Assembly: GCA_022579005.1 (NCBI GenBank)
Contig: MU401474.1
Location: 1 to 64,000 of the forward strand
Reading direction: 5' to 3'
DNA from: Poronia punctata
Taxonomy: Eukaryota; Ascomycota; Sordariomycetes; Xylariales; Xylariaceae
Length of the DNA stretch: 64,000 bases
In this document: positions 1-10,293 of the stretch, piece by piece
Layout of the letters: each line of letters starts with the position of its first letter
Numbering within the stretch: position 1 is the first letter of the stretch
Made by a program: the position numbers and the translations under genes
The notes under the pieces: generated by a model
What the model saw: only the letters and a program-made list of their open reading frames with translations
What the model was told of the DNA's origin: nothing
Database searches by the model: none

Positions 1-183
1 TTATTACTATATATAAGTACTTATTACTATATATAAGTACTTATTACTATATATAAGTACTTATTACTATATATAAGTACCTATTACTATATATAGGTAC
101 TTATTACTATATATAGGTACCTATTACTATATATAGGTACTTATTACCATATATAGGTACCCATCAAATATTTCTATAGGTAC
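1..183. repeat. AT-rich 20-bp minisatellite, truncated by window edge
   Basis: Eight head-to-tail copies of a 20-bp unit run from 1 to 160. The first four are identical (unit begins ttattactat and ends aagtac). The next four drift to a ctattactat...aggtac form, and a degenerate ninth copy fades out by 183. Each copy boundary creates gtacttat and ataagtac, which are reverse complements, so single strands could fold into repeated hairpins. The array probably extends beyond the window. Confidence 0.95.
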
Positions 184-211
184 CCATTACCTATAACGCT
201 AAAATGGACCC

Positions 212-244
212 ATGGGTACCTAAAAATTACCCATAGGTACCCAT
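212..244. repeat. Perfect 11-bp inverted repeat beside the minisatellite
   Basis: The arms atgggtaccta (212-222) and taggtacccat (234-244) are exact reverse complements separated by 11 bases. They share the ggtac core of the neighbouring minisatellite, which suggests a common origin. It could be a hairpin or the end of a small mobile element; no matching partner was seen nearby. Confidence 0.8.
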
Positions 245-2396
245 TTGCCAACCCTAAAGTCACATGTCTACCTCGGGAGACAGGCGTGATTGAATAAAAT
301 CCCGTGCCATGGATAACCTCGTTCTACTGCGCCTGAAACGTATGTATGTAATTTACTACTGAAAGGTACAAAGTAGAGAGGAATCCCAAGCTAGAAGACA
401 GGATTACTAGTCGGATATGTAAACGGGTACGTGAGGTAGGTCAGAAGAGGGCATTTTGACCATTATATAGTCTAACCTATCCTGGTCTAATTCAGCAGCA
501 TCAGAGTGGTACAAACTGTACGAGTAGAAGCCTGGCAGTCATTGACATAGGTAAAAGCACCAGCCACAGGTGTAACCTCCCACTTCCTGGGCTAGATGAC
601 ACCGACGGGCTGGACCTCGGTAGGTTCCGAACATAAAAAAAGTAATGAACCAAATCTACTTCACACTCAAAGTATCAATACAGATATCAATAGGCATGAG
701 GGTTACAATCAGTAACCTACCTACTCGTGAGGTATGCCAACATGGAAGTATGGTAAGTACCCCATTTGGTGCGCCTGGGAGCTGTCACAGGTCACAAGAG
801 GGCGGGGATGGGTCAGCTGATACCGTGCGCGTTTAGTGGCTTCCATTTGAACCGGAAACGAATCCCTTGTTGCAGCTGAGCAACGCGTTTGTCTGTTTTT
901 GTTGATATACACATACATCTTTGTCTTGACTCGTACGTGCTACATGCTGTTGGCATTCTTGGGCTTGTCTTTACATTCTAGATAGCAGGTTAGGTGGATT
1001 CCTAGATTCTTCATCCTGGGTATATGTGTACTATGTATGTAGTTATGACCAACATTTTGTATCTTGGTAGTACCGAGTACGTGTAATATCAGGTACATAG
1101 GTGGTTAGATGTGTGTACGAGTATGTACTGGATACAGATCAGGAGCTAGTCTAGTTGTTCTTTCTCGTGTGCTTTCGATGCTTCTCCACCTTTGTCGGTC
1201 TGGCCTTGGTATCGCCATTTCAAGCGGTACAGTTCCTACCTACGATTTATTAGTGACTCCTGCCTTTTCCGATTGCGGGTGGGCGTCAACTTCCGACGTC
1301 ATTGTCGCTTCACCATAATTCCATTGAGCGCTTATCCTAGGCGGTCACTATTATGGCATATGAATGGTGCAATCATCTTGAGCCTTTGGAAAACCCCATC
1401 AGGTACGAGTAGGTATCATCAATGTATCCGGTACTGACATGGCTTGAAGATCGTTCTACACATCCAAATCAGGTCACACTATAACAGTGCCAGGTGGTAG
1501 AAACACTACGGTAGGTAAGGCAGGTACGAGTAGGTAATCCCCATTGAGCAATGAATAAATGAATGACGGCCCGTCCCTTCATTTGTAAAACCACATGTCT
1601 ACCTATTTATCACCATTCAAGCATACCTAGTTAGCATCCCTTCCCTTCCTCTACGACTGCTTGAATTTCCATTACTGTCACTTTTTAGAGCACCATAAAT
1701 CAATTACACACATAATTACGAGTAGGTAGCTCTGTAGACGCCTTCCGCAGATCCGGCCTCTTATTACCGCCACCTACCCTAAACAGCATATCTTATCTTG
1801 CTCGACCGACGGCTCCCGATTGCGCCCTCCCCCGCGAGCTTGAGGACGATCCAGAACTGGTGACCCCTCCAAGGTTAAAGACTAAGACTAATCTGCCAAC
1901 GCACCAGACAGCATCCAACGAATACCTTGACAACATAAAGTAGTCACATAACAGACAAATAGGAGAACAGAACTATCTACTCTCGACTCTCGATCGAAAC
2001 AGCTGGAGCTTCACTTCACCCTAGCAAAACAATCTGCGTATAAGCGAATAAGGAATAAGAAGTGAACCCCACACTCGGGGCCAGGTACCTACCTACTTAC
2101 CTATTGAAGCGCGAAGATCATTCGTTATAGGCTCCCACCCAAGAGTACCTGGTGGCAACGGGTCCCCAGCAGAAGTTTACCTTTTGTGCCTGATTGACGG
2201 CTTTGACTGCCCGAAACTTTCGAAAGCATCCCTCGATACAGAAAAACAGCAGCAGACCGGTCTATTCAGATCCAAAAGTACGCGTTCCTGCCAGTACGGG
2301 AACCTATAAGTAGTGGTACTTGTTTGTTCCGGACCTCCTCGGGCGAATACAAGAACCGAGACGACCACTTGCTGCCGAACAGCCATAGAAGTTGAA
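245..2396. other. Intergenic, no gene seen
   Basis: Only short ORFs of up to 94 codons occur, with no recognisable domain or plausible exon chain. Several copies of the TACGAGTA motif lie here, including 1404-1411, 1525-1532 and 1717-1724, each continuing into GGTA. Confidence 0.6.
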
Positions 2397-3556
2397 ATGG
2401 CTAATACGCATGCAACGGGTGCGGAACGCCGCTTAAAAGATGTATGTTGGACCAAAAGCATCGCCAGCTTTGTAAATGGACTAACACGCCGCCATAGGTG
2501 AATACGTATGTCGCAAGGAGATATGGAAGGAAGCTGACTTTGAGCTTCTCTGCTTTCGTGCTTCTACGCTCCGATCTTTACTAACATCTTGTCTTACAGG
2601 ATGTAGGAAACAAACTGCGTCCTGGCCGGCCTGGACTTTTTGAAGCTCTTTCAAAGACTGACCCTCGTTAGGCTCATGAGCAAGTTTCCAACCACCCTAG
2701 AAAATGACAATTGTAACGTGCATCCCATGCTACTCTCACAACCCTCTCCACGCTAACAAGCTCTTCTCATGTAGTGTAAGCCCAGGGTCACTACCCAAGC
2801 CCAGAGCTACCTACTCTCTAACACATTCTTTACTTAGGCAAGACTTTTTCGTTCGCTTTTCCGGTCCGCCAGGCAGTTAGTGTTCCACATGTTACTCCTA
2901 TCTATCACTCTTCGGGCTGACGGCTAGTAGCTCCTTACGAGAATGGCGTGTGGAAAGTCCATGTTGAACTGCCCAACGAATATCCGTTTAAGTCGCCTAG
3001 TATCGGCTTCGTAAACCGCATTTTCCACCCCAACATCGACGAACTGTAAGTTACAGACAGCAAAAACTCCCCTACACACGGGACCCACACCCAAGGTACC
3101 GAAGCTAAAGAGGCACACTCTGCTTTGCTGAAACAGGTCCGGCTCCGTATGCCTTGATGTCATCAACCAGGCATGGTCACCGATGTACTCTTTAGTTAAT
3201 ATTTTTGAGACATTCTTGCCTCAACTCTTGAGCTATCCGAACCCATCCGATCCGCTCAACGGTGAGGCCGCTGCGTTGCACATACGGAATATTAAGAGCT
3301 TCGACGCAAAGGTCCGAGGTGAGTGAAATACCCCCTTTTGTTCTACCTTATTCTCTTATCATGTGCTCGTACCTCATACGTGTTTGCAGAGTACGTACAG
3401 AAATATGCGAGGGATGAGCCCGAGGACGGTCTTAGGGGGAACAGAGCCGACGCCGATAATGACATGGACGACGACGACGACGACGACGATGACGACGACG
3501 AAATGTCGTCCGTAGCCAGTTTTGGCGATGACGATGACGAAATGGACGATCTATAG
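2397..3556 (+). CDS. ubc8: Ubc8/UBE2H-like ubiquitin-conjugating enzyme E2, possibly frameshifted
   Basis: This is an E2 that in the Ubc8 family attaches ubiquitin to substrates (in yeast, gluconeogenic enzymes with the GID ligase). The clear exons are 2838-2875, 2931-3045, 3137-3318 and 3390-3556, all joining in phase. They encode a core with WKVHVELP, the HPN-like FHPNID motif, the catalytic cysteine in SGSVCLDV, the WSP motif, and the acidic tail typical of Ubc8 (a run of about eleven Asp, then EMSS). An upstream exon ending at 2712 encodes LMS...LENDN, matching the family's N-terminal helix, but its natural donor leaves one base where two are needed to join 2838. The first exon and start (perhaps ATG 2397) are uncertain. 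N-terminal residues are more diverged than the core. It is either a decaying paralogue or a gene with an unseen splice form. Confidence 0.7.
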
Positions 3557-4499
3557 TGGCAACCCAGATGTTACCGAGAAAGATCGGCAACGCCTCAGTC
3601 TGCTTTCCTGCATCGAGGAACGGAATTCTCTGCGGCGTTATGTCGGCTCTACGCTCGTTTCAGTGACTCATTACTTGCGTGACTTTTCCTAGTAGGAGTT
3701 GGACGCTGGTAACGAAGGCTCAGTCAGACTTTACAATACACATCCGAGCAAAGGATATCAACACATGGGACACAGAGATTGTACTTGAACAGGGGCGTCC
3801 ATATTTTTGGTTGTGATTGCAATTCTACACGTATTCCCTATCCGTGTTTTTTCGCCATTCTTCTGGGCCTAGCACATGGCGACTTTGTTCCTTTTCGGCT
3901 GGGCTGGGTTGGAATTTCAGTCTTTCAGTCTGCTCCTGTCTAAACTCTTTTTTTTTGCTTTTCTGTTTGCTACCCCGGCTCTCGTCATTACAGATGTTAG
4001 AATAAATAAAATACTCTGCTAAAACTGCGGTCAGAACTACAAGTAGGCAGACTGTGTTTAATGAGTTTCCGTGTCGTTTGCCCCCCATAACGTATAGTGC
4101 AACCATAAGTATTTATGGGCTTATGAATACTGGTAATGTTTGGAAAATTTGTTGAGATGTACAATATTAGTTTATTTAATAGTAGATTTCTTTGACTTGT
4201 AGTCTAGTCTCCTATATAATAGTCAGACAAGGTTTGCCCCCTTTCCCCTTTCCAAACCAGCTATGCACAAAAAGGGGGGGATAATACAAGAAAAGGGGTA
4301 TCTTCGTATTCGAGGCATGTATGAGGAGCCTAGACCAGGTTCAAGTAAAGTGAGGCTTGTGGCGTCTACGCGTTGACGTCAAATCGTCCCGCGTTCCCAA
4401 TATACCCATTCCAATCCATCCCCATGACGCCGTGAATGAAGTATGCATAATAAACCATATATATTCCCTGTTACCCAGTCCCGTTCTGTTTTCCCCTTT
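3557..4499. other. Intergenic, no gene seen
   Basis: This lies between the 3' end of the E2 gene and the 3' end of the splicing-factor gene on the other strand (convergent). It is AT-rich around 4000-4500 and has only short ORFs without coding character. It presumably holds both 3' UTRs. Confidence 0.6.
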
Positions 4500-5729
4500 T
4501 TAGTCCGAGTCATATTCCACCAAGGTCAAAGATGCCGAACCCGCCGATGCATTATTGCCTTCTGGGATCTTGGCTTCACTTTTGTCGTCTTCTGCTTTCA
4601 CTGCCTTGGTTGAATTTGAATCTCCGGGAGGCGGTTCCCCATCTGTAGTCGAAGGAGGGGGCCGTTTTCGTTTTATCCCCTGAATTCTCGCTGGAGCGGC
4701 TTCCTTATTGCGGGATTCGGGACGCACTAGGAATGGGTCTTGGGAGGCACGTGTGTTTCCTACGATTTCCGAGACCAGGGACTCGCGGGTATGGGCTGCC
4801 TTTGTCTCTGCTTTGAGACGTTTAGGGCCTTTATCCCTAGTTGTTTTCGTTTTCGAGGTTGGCGTTGTGGAGCGACTACTACTACTGATGGTGGTGGCTG
4901 AAGCCTCGAAGAGTGGTTTCCTAAGCGCAGTGTCTTTCGTCCTACTGCTATCGTCCCCGTTCCCCCGACCGCTTAGGGCGGCAGTAACGCCGAAATCGAC
5001 AAGCGCGGCACGGCGCGCGTCTTCTTCCGTTCCCGGGAGTAGATCGATGCCTAGACTCATGCGGTCCTGCAAAGCCTCTGTGCTCCGGGCATCTTTCTCG
5101 CGCGTCTCGCGCCCGGCGCGAAAGGCGGCTCGTAGCCGGCGGTTTAGGGCATAGGGATCCTCCCATGCGCGATGGCTCGCGTCCTCGAGCTCAGCGATGC
5201 GATGAGACCTCTCGATGAGGACGGCTCGATCCTCAATCGTCTTCTCCAGCCTCGCAAACGCATCCTTTCGAAGGGCGTCCTTTTCCTTCTCCGTCAGAAT
5301 CTCCCCGCCTATGCGGCCGACGAGCATGCCGCCGGACGAAGTCACGAGGCTGTCGTCCTTGTCTTCTCCCGTATCCCTCCTCGTGCCGCCTTCGACGACG
5401 ACGTACTCTGCGTTCGCGGGGTCCGTGCGGATCTCGATGGTGCCGCCACAGTCGGTATGGCGCATGCGGAAGCTCCAGATGGGCGTGCTGTAATATGTGC
5501 CGACTTTCTTCTTCTCGGCGTTGAACCGCACGCCTTGGCCGATGATGGTCGGCTTGGGACATGTCGAACACCATACGCCGAACGGCATCTCGAAGCGCAC
5601 CGTCAGGATCCCCTCGGTTCGGAGCTTGGACGCCCGCGCGCCTAGGGCGTGTTTCTTGTTCAGGGCATTGCCTGATATGGTCCCTTCTACGTCCGGGGGG
5701 ACGTAACGTCCCATGTTGAACCCCTGCAT
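4500..5729 (-). CDS. saf4: Saf4/YJU2B (CCDC130)-like splicing factor, CWC16 family
   Basis: A single-exon ORF of 409 residues. The family (DUF572/CWC16) comprises spliceosome-associated nuclear proteins; Saf4 binds the Prp19-containing complex. The N-terminal 150 residues match well: the start MQGFNMGRYVPPD, a basic GARASKL stretch, GILTVRFEMPF, a zinc site with CSTC (C54, C57) and HTDC (H91, C94), the NAEKKKVGTYY block, and the IEIRTDPANAEYVV block. The HxxC second half is, to my recollection, normal for fungal members, where animals have CxxC. A charged helical region follows (about 150-225). The last 180 residues are low-complexity, Ser/Thr/Lys-rich and disordered, with KRKRPPP-type nuclear signals. 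ATG 5729 fits the family start. Confidence 0.9.
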   Translation of the reverse strand: MQGFNMGRYVPPDVEGTISGNALNKKHALGARASKLRTEGILTVRFEMPFGVWCSTCPKPTIIGQGVRFNAEKKKVGTYYSTPIWSFRMRHTDCGGTIEIRTDPANAEYVVVEGGTRRDTGEDKDDSLVTSSGGMLVGRIGGEILTEKEKDALRKDAFARLEKTIEDRAVLIERSHRIAELEDASHRAWEDPYALNRRLRAAFRAGRETREKDARSTEALQDRMSLGIDLLPGTEEDARRAALVDFGVTAALSGRGNGDDSSRTKDTALRKPLFEASATTISSSSRSTTPTSKTKTTRDKGPKRLKAETKAAHTRESLVSEIVGNTRASQDPFLVRPESRNKEAAPARIQGIKRKRPPPSTTDGEPPPGDSNSTKAVKAEDDKSEAKIPEGNNASAGSASLTLVEYDSD

Positions 5730-6211
5730 CTTGGTGGTTTATAACTCTCTATGTAAACTTTCGGGTGGGTGGTAGTGACGTGCGCGTATAGGAAATCGAG
5801 TTGCTGAAGAGGAGGGGTCGATTCGAGACGTAGAGACGAGCTACAAGAGAAGCATCGATCATCAGGTCGCCTCGTTCTCTGCCCGCCAAGGATTTCTCAC
5901 AATCATTTCGGCCGTTTAAATAAATTCGGAAAGCGATGGTTATTTTCTCCGCTACGGCTCACTTCCGACGCAGGGCGTTGTTTAGTAGAACTCGGGATGG
6001 TTATGAGGAAAGCTTTCAATGAATTCAGTAATGACGAAGAAAAGTGATCAGTGAACAATTTCGTCAACTTTCCGCTTGACGCTACCTAAAACGCCCCACT
6101 AAACCACTCAAAATAAAATGGGTCCATTACAAGTCCCTCTATTACATAAGGTACTTTGTAGTGCGCAGCGTAACAGCCCTCTTGAATTAATAAACTTGGA
6201 CCTTGTCCACA
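5730..6211. other. Intergenic: promoter side of the splicing-factor gene
   Basis: This contains the 5' flank of the minus-strand gene ending upstream at 5729 and the 3' flank of the HHE locus. No ORF, tRNA or repeat was recognised. Confidence 0.5.
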
Positions 6212-6391
6212 TCACGACCGACCCCGGTCTAACATAGGAGCATATATATACGGCAGTCCCAGGAGGTCAGCCGCGAGGAGTAAATACCAGTCATTCAAAA
6301 GCATGAACCAGCCCCCAAAGACATAGATCTTGAGCGCGTTGATGGACAGAGGCTGGAATTTTGGACACAGCTCCTCCTCATACTTACTCAT
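6212..6391 (-). CDS. 59-residue small ORF directly after the HHE stop codon, same frame
   Basis: The ATG (6391-6389) follows the HHE gene's TAA (6394-6392) with no gap and stays in frame for 59 codons to a TGA at 6214-6212. It begins MSKYEEELCPKFQPL and contains a hydrophobic stretch (KIYVFGGWFMLLNDWYLLLA, about 20-39) that could span a membrane. Codons look coding-like, with many C/G third positions. A strong donor-like GTAAGTAT overlaps codons 2-4, so part of this could instead be an intron or an alternative 3' exon. No family was recognised. It may be a second cistron, a readthrough extension, a real downstream exon or chance. Confidence 0.35.
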   Translation of the reverse strand: MSKYEEELCPKFQPLSINALKIYVFGGWFMLLNDWYLLLAADLLGLPYIYAPMLDRGRS

Positions 6392-7454
6392 TTATTTCGC
6401 TGAGTGGAGAGCATGGAGTTGCCTGGGCTTACCTCCAGAGCAAGAGCTGAACTTCCACCACCTGTGATTGTACGCACCGCCAATGTTTACCAGCCCCCAT
6501 TTGATCGGGGCTGGGATGGGCGGCCAGTTCGCCCACATGCCATCCTCGACCGTGCCATCGAGATTCATCAAGAAGAAAGGAACCACGTCTAGGTTTCCCG
6601 CTTTGCTCACCGTACTCTTGCCCCATGTTTTGAATGTCAGGGCCGCTTTGGCCTCCTCCGGGGATCCGGGTTTCGGAGCGTTCGGGTGTTTCGCAAGGTT
6701 GGCTATCGTCGAGATTTCGCTGTGGAAATGCGCCTCGAAAGGTACTTGGAATGATCCCATGATTCGTTGTAGCTCGGCGCCCGAGAAGTCTTTCGCAGAT
6801 TGAAGCGTTTTAAGGTATTGTTCGAATTGAGCAAGGCCGGGTAAGAAAGCCTCTGCGACCAAAACCAAACAAATCCATTAGCATGTACGTCGTCACATGA
6901 CAGCAAGGGCATAGGTTAGGTTTCTTGCGTCTCGTACCGTGTTCCTTGTGAGTCTCATCCCATATTGTCTTGTCGCCTAGCACTTCCTCGACCTTGGTGA
7001 ACAACGATACTTCTTCGTCGTCGTGGTGCGACTTCACAAACTTATGCCACGTTAAGGAATATCCGATAAAGTCGGACTTCTCGGCGTCTTGAACGAAAGG
7101 AGCTTGTTGGAAGATGGAGTTGTAACCGCGGAATATTGAATTGTGCAACAGTGCCATATGCGTCGCCCCAGTAGTGAAAATGTCGGTCTACAATGGCAGT
7201 TGCCGAATTAGCTATAGTTCGAAAGTCGTGTTGCAAAGCCCTAGTGCCTCTTCAACACATTGCTTGTTGCATACCTTCTTCGTCTCATACTGCGGAGTGG
7301 TGATGAGTTGTATCGGGGCGTCAGCCCACGGCTGATCCTGCGTGGGTGCGAGTGAAGTCATAAGTAAGGGTGATCGTGTAATGAAGAGACCGATGAGGAG
7401 GGGTATGGCTAGAAGGATGGGCCGGTCCAGGAGTTTGCGTCGTTCTTGGTTCAT
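6392..7454 (-). CDS. Hemerythrin/HHE-domain protein with N-terminal membrane anchor
   Basis: Three exons on the minus strand (7275-7454, 6938-7187, 6392-6852) join in phase to give 296 residues. Introns have GTATGC...TAG and GTACGA...CAG borders. Residues 10-27 form a hydrophobic helix (LLAIPLLIGLF), so the protein is probably membrane-anchored or secreted. The HHE cation-binding domain follows, with histidine/glutamate motifs in THMALLHN, WHKFVKSHHDDEE and EAHFHSEIS that fit a four-helix bundle binding a di-iron site. The C terminus is WWKFSSCSGGKPRQLHA, a tail I associate with fungal members. The family is linked to oxygen or metal sensing, but the role here is unknown. The stop is followed at once by another in-frame ATG (6391). 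Confidence 0.85.
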
Positions 7455-8004
7455 CGTGAACTACTCCGCTCGGTGTACTTGGGGGTACCAGCGGTAGGGT
7501 CACTTGATGTTTGGGGATGGTGTAAAGCTGTGGTGTGCCCCTTTAGATTATGCTGATTGTTAACAAAATGGTTAGTATTGGCTACGCGTTGGAGCACCAA
7601 ATCAAGCTCTTATCTATTTCAAGCTAGTCCCTATTACCCTGTAAGGCTTAGCTAGTGTGCCCCGCCCTAGGTAGTCCCTAGTCTGCGGTTCCCCGGACCC
7701 GCCCAGCCCGCCCTTACCTACGTGCACCGTGCACGTGTAGGACTTTTACCTACTGCAACTACGAGTACTCGTAGGTAACATGTGAGTAACATGGAGAGGG
7801 ATAGCCCCCTCCCTGGGGTCCGGGAACTCTTCGATAAAGGTGCCAAATAAGTAAATATAGCAGCAAGTTAGACGGACTTATGTGTCTTGCTTTTTAGCGA
7901 ACAAATCTCTTACTAATCTACTATCTCTATTACTCTCCATAGGTGGTTAAAACAACGTCGCTACACATAGGCGAGGATATACGTCACCATTGCATGCCTA
8001 ACGT
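7455..8004. other. Intergenic; HHE promoter side and kinase-like gene 3' side
   Basis: No ORF of interest. It contains the perfect TACGAGTA palindrome at 7759-7774 and a GC-rich stretch near 7680-7730. Confidence 0.5.
7759..7774. repeat. Perfect 16-bp palindrome of the TACGAGTA motif
   Basis: CTACGAGTACTCGTAG reads the same on both strands and is continued by GTAAC. It corresponds to two copies of the dispersed TACGAGTA-type motif facing each other. Confidence 0.85.
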
Positions 8005-8838
8005 CTATTCTCCCAACTCCCCCTCACCATCACCCGCATCGAAAGGCATCAGCCCACCACCACGACCCGTCATCTCAGCCAGCTGCGCCTCCAAGCTGGC
8101 GATCTCTGCATCCATCAGGGCAGGGTCAGTGCAAGGCTTGGCGTGGTCAAAATCGATAAGGACTACCTGTCCTGATGGGCATATGATAAAGTTGTACTTG
8201 TTGCAATCCCCGTGTACGAGTCCTAGCGCGTGGAAGCGACGCAGAGCCGACTTACAGATCTCTAGATCGGCCGGTTCAGCATTTCGCCCGTTTGGGATTT
8301 TCTCCAGCAAGAACCCAATGACCCGGCCCGCCTCGTGTACATGACCAAGGAATTCAGGGGCTATGTCCTGGCCTTTCAGGAGCTGGTATATGCGGGTCTC
8401 GGCCTCCATATATTGGATCTCCCAGGGGAAACGCGCCATTTTGACGACCATTGTCTCCGGTGTAGAGTCTCCCGTCTTCAACTTGCATTCCCGTGTCAAC
8501 ATGGTAAGACGCTCAGTAAGTTCGATATCAAGAGAGTCGACCATCCGCGGATGCCATGTCGTTTCCACGCGGGGCAAGTCTGCTGCGGAAAACTCCACTT
8601 CTAGTTGGCCGGATGAGGAATCCCGAGTGACATATGCCGACTTCCAAGTATCTTCGTTGTAGGGGAGAGGTGGAAGGACATTTTGGAAATTAAGGGGCAT
8701 ATCGTCCAACTCCTCAGCGCTAAGCGCGCCAGCCTTGACTGTGACGTACTTCACGCCGCGGTTAGCGAGGATGCGATAGTAACAGTCCCATCTGCCGCTC
8801 ATAGTAACTTCCATTGATACCAGCCGGGGTGACTCCAT
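8005..8838 (-). CDS. Protein kinase-like (phosphotransferase-fold) protein, fungal type
   Basis: A single-exon ORF of 277 residues. The C-terminal half carries kinase-fold signatures: a VVKMARFP strand with a candidate ATP-binding lysine, an EAETRIYQLL helix with its paired glutamate, the catalytic-loop-like HGDCNKYNF (H209, D211, N216), and a metal-binding IDFDHA (near 231-236). The HGDxNKYNF pattern is typical of fungal kinase-like proteins related to aminoglycoside phosphotransferases and RIO/Bud32-like folds. No glycine-rich loop is obvious. The first 110 residues are unlike any domain I know. It ends with an acidic GDGEGELGE tail. Substrate is unknown; activity is plausible because the catalytic Asp, Asn and metal-binding Asp are kept. 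Confidence 0.75.
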   Translation of the reverse strand: MESPRLVSMEVTMSGRWDCYYRILANRGVKYVTVKAGALSAEELDDMPLNFQNVLPPLPYNEDTWKSAYVTRDSSSGQLEVEFSAADLPRVETTWHPRMVDSLDIELTERLTMLTRECKLKTGDSTPETMVVKMARFPWEIQYMEAETRIYQLLKGQDIAPEFLGHVHEAGRVIGFLLEKIPNGRNAEPADLEICKSALRRFHALGLVHGDCNKYNFIICPSGQVVLIDFDHAKPCTDPALMDAEIASLEAQLAEMTGRGGGLMPFDAGDGEGELGE

Positions 8839-10293
8839 AGCTGGTGGTACTTTTGATGCGAGGACGATGGGAAATCCGTGATCACAATAGGGCCAGTAAA
8901 CTTGGATGAGGGCTGGGGGAAGATTGGAGAGCGGTGGGTTCAGTCAAGCAAAGATTTATATGAACCAGCTAAATATGTAGGTGTGTGAGTAAGTATCTGC
9001 TTGAACCTGTCGTCCGGCATTGCAACTCGGCGAAACAAACACGATGTGATAGATCAACGGTTGAAGTCGTTGTTGTTGGTCACAAGATGCTAAGTTGGTG
9101 TTGGTTAGTCGCTATTGGCTGCTTTCACCCCGGAATTATACAAGGCCAACCAGCTGCTAGGATTCCTGCTAGATGGGCCAGTTAGACTGGGCAGTCTACG
9201 AGTAGGTCCTCAAGTCGTCTCGTAGATATGTTTGCGAGTTTAGCAAAAGGACATAGCGCAAGAACACGATAGCTGGGCGGCGATACAAGGGAATGGAAAC
9301 AGCATCTCTCAGCGGAGAAGAGGAGCAAATACGCTCCAAAATCTTCATAGGTCGAGTATTTACCATTATAAGGGGCCTGTAAAGGTCACTTATGGTGAAG
9401 TAGGAAGAAAGCTCTGCCCGCAACAAATCACAGGCCCTCTACAGCTTGCCCGTTCACGGAAAATAACCGACGTCGGGCTCGCGGAGGAATGAGAGTACAA
9501 GCTCTGCGGGTACTAGGTAGACGACCGAAATGCTAAGATCAGCGGTCGGCGATGTATAAAAGGCCGTTTGGAAAGATGCCTGAGCTGGCTGCATTTTGGG
9601 CGGACGCGAACGGATCACAATACACAAGAAGCCAAATCCAATCGATGATGCGAACACGATTGAAAAGGTCCGAATGTTCTCAGCCACACCCAGCCACATC
9701 ATGCCGCCCCAGGTAACCGTTACTATGTACCGCCTCGGAAGACCATTGCCCATGCCGTTTTTAATTTTCGATAGCTAACCTTGGCCAGAGGTAAATCCTG
9801 TGCATTCTACGAATATCGCCTGAACCGGACAAAGCCGGCCAAAGCCATCCAAAGGGCGCAAAGACTGCAGTGCACCTGTACTCAGTATTTAGTCAACTAC
9901 GCCTTTGGGAAAACCATTCGGCTCTTTAAAAGTGGCGTCTCTGTGGGGCGAGAGAAAGTCCGAGACTCCGAGGCACTTTGAATCTTCCCGTCATTTGTAA
10001 TATCTTCATGTACGAGTAGTTTTAGCTTTGAAACTACCGGTTTCAAACGACCTTGCTAATACCGCTACGGACATGTAGAGGCGTGGAAAGATGGGGTCAC
10101 GGGCGAAATCTGTGCATATAAAAAGCATTACCCCGCGCGATCTTCATGTCAAACAATTACTGTCAGGAAGCAGAAGTGGATTACATTAAGATCCAGTCGT
10201 ATATCGAAGTTTCGCCAACAATTTAAAGCAGGCACCGAGTTATACTAATTACATCGTCTTTCACATCTCCCGTTCGATATACATACTGCAAAT
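8839..10293. other. Intergenic with two hydrophobic ORF remnants on the minus strand
   Basis: Minus-strand ORFs at 9454-9753 (99 codons; a hydrophobic segment VFASSIGFGFLCIVI) and 9196-9426 (76 codons) lie next to each other but show no recognised family. They could be remains of a membrane protein or chance. TACGAGTA motifs occur near 9197 and 10010. Confidence 0.4.

Noticed and set aside
5172..5645. 157-codon plus-strand ORF inside the splicing-factor gene
   Set aside because: It is an antisense shadow of a GC-rich coding region whose minus-strand product is a clear CWC16 family member.
9196..9753. Adjacent minus-strand ORFs with a hydrophobic segment
   Set aside because: Considered as remains of a transporter, but no family motif or splice pair supports it; only mentioned in the intergenic entry.
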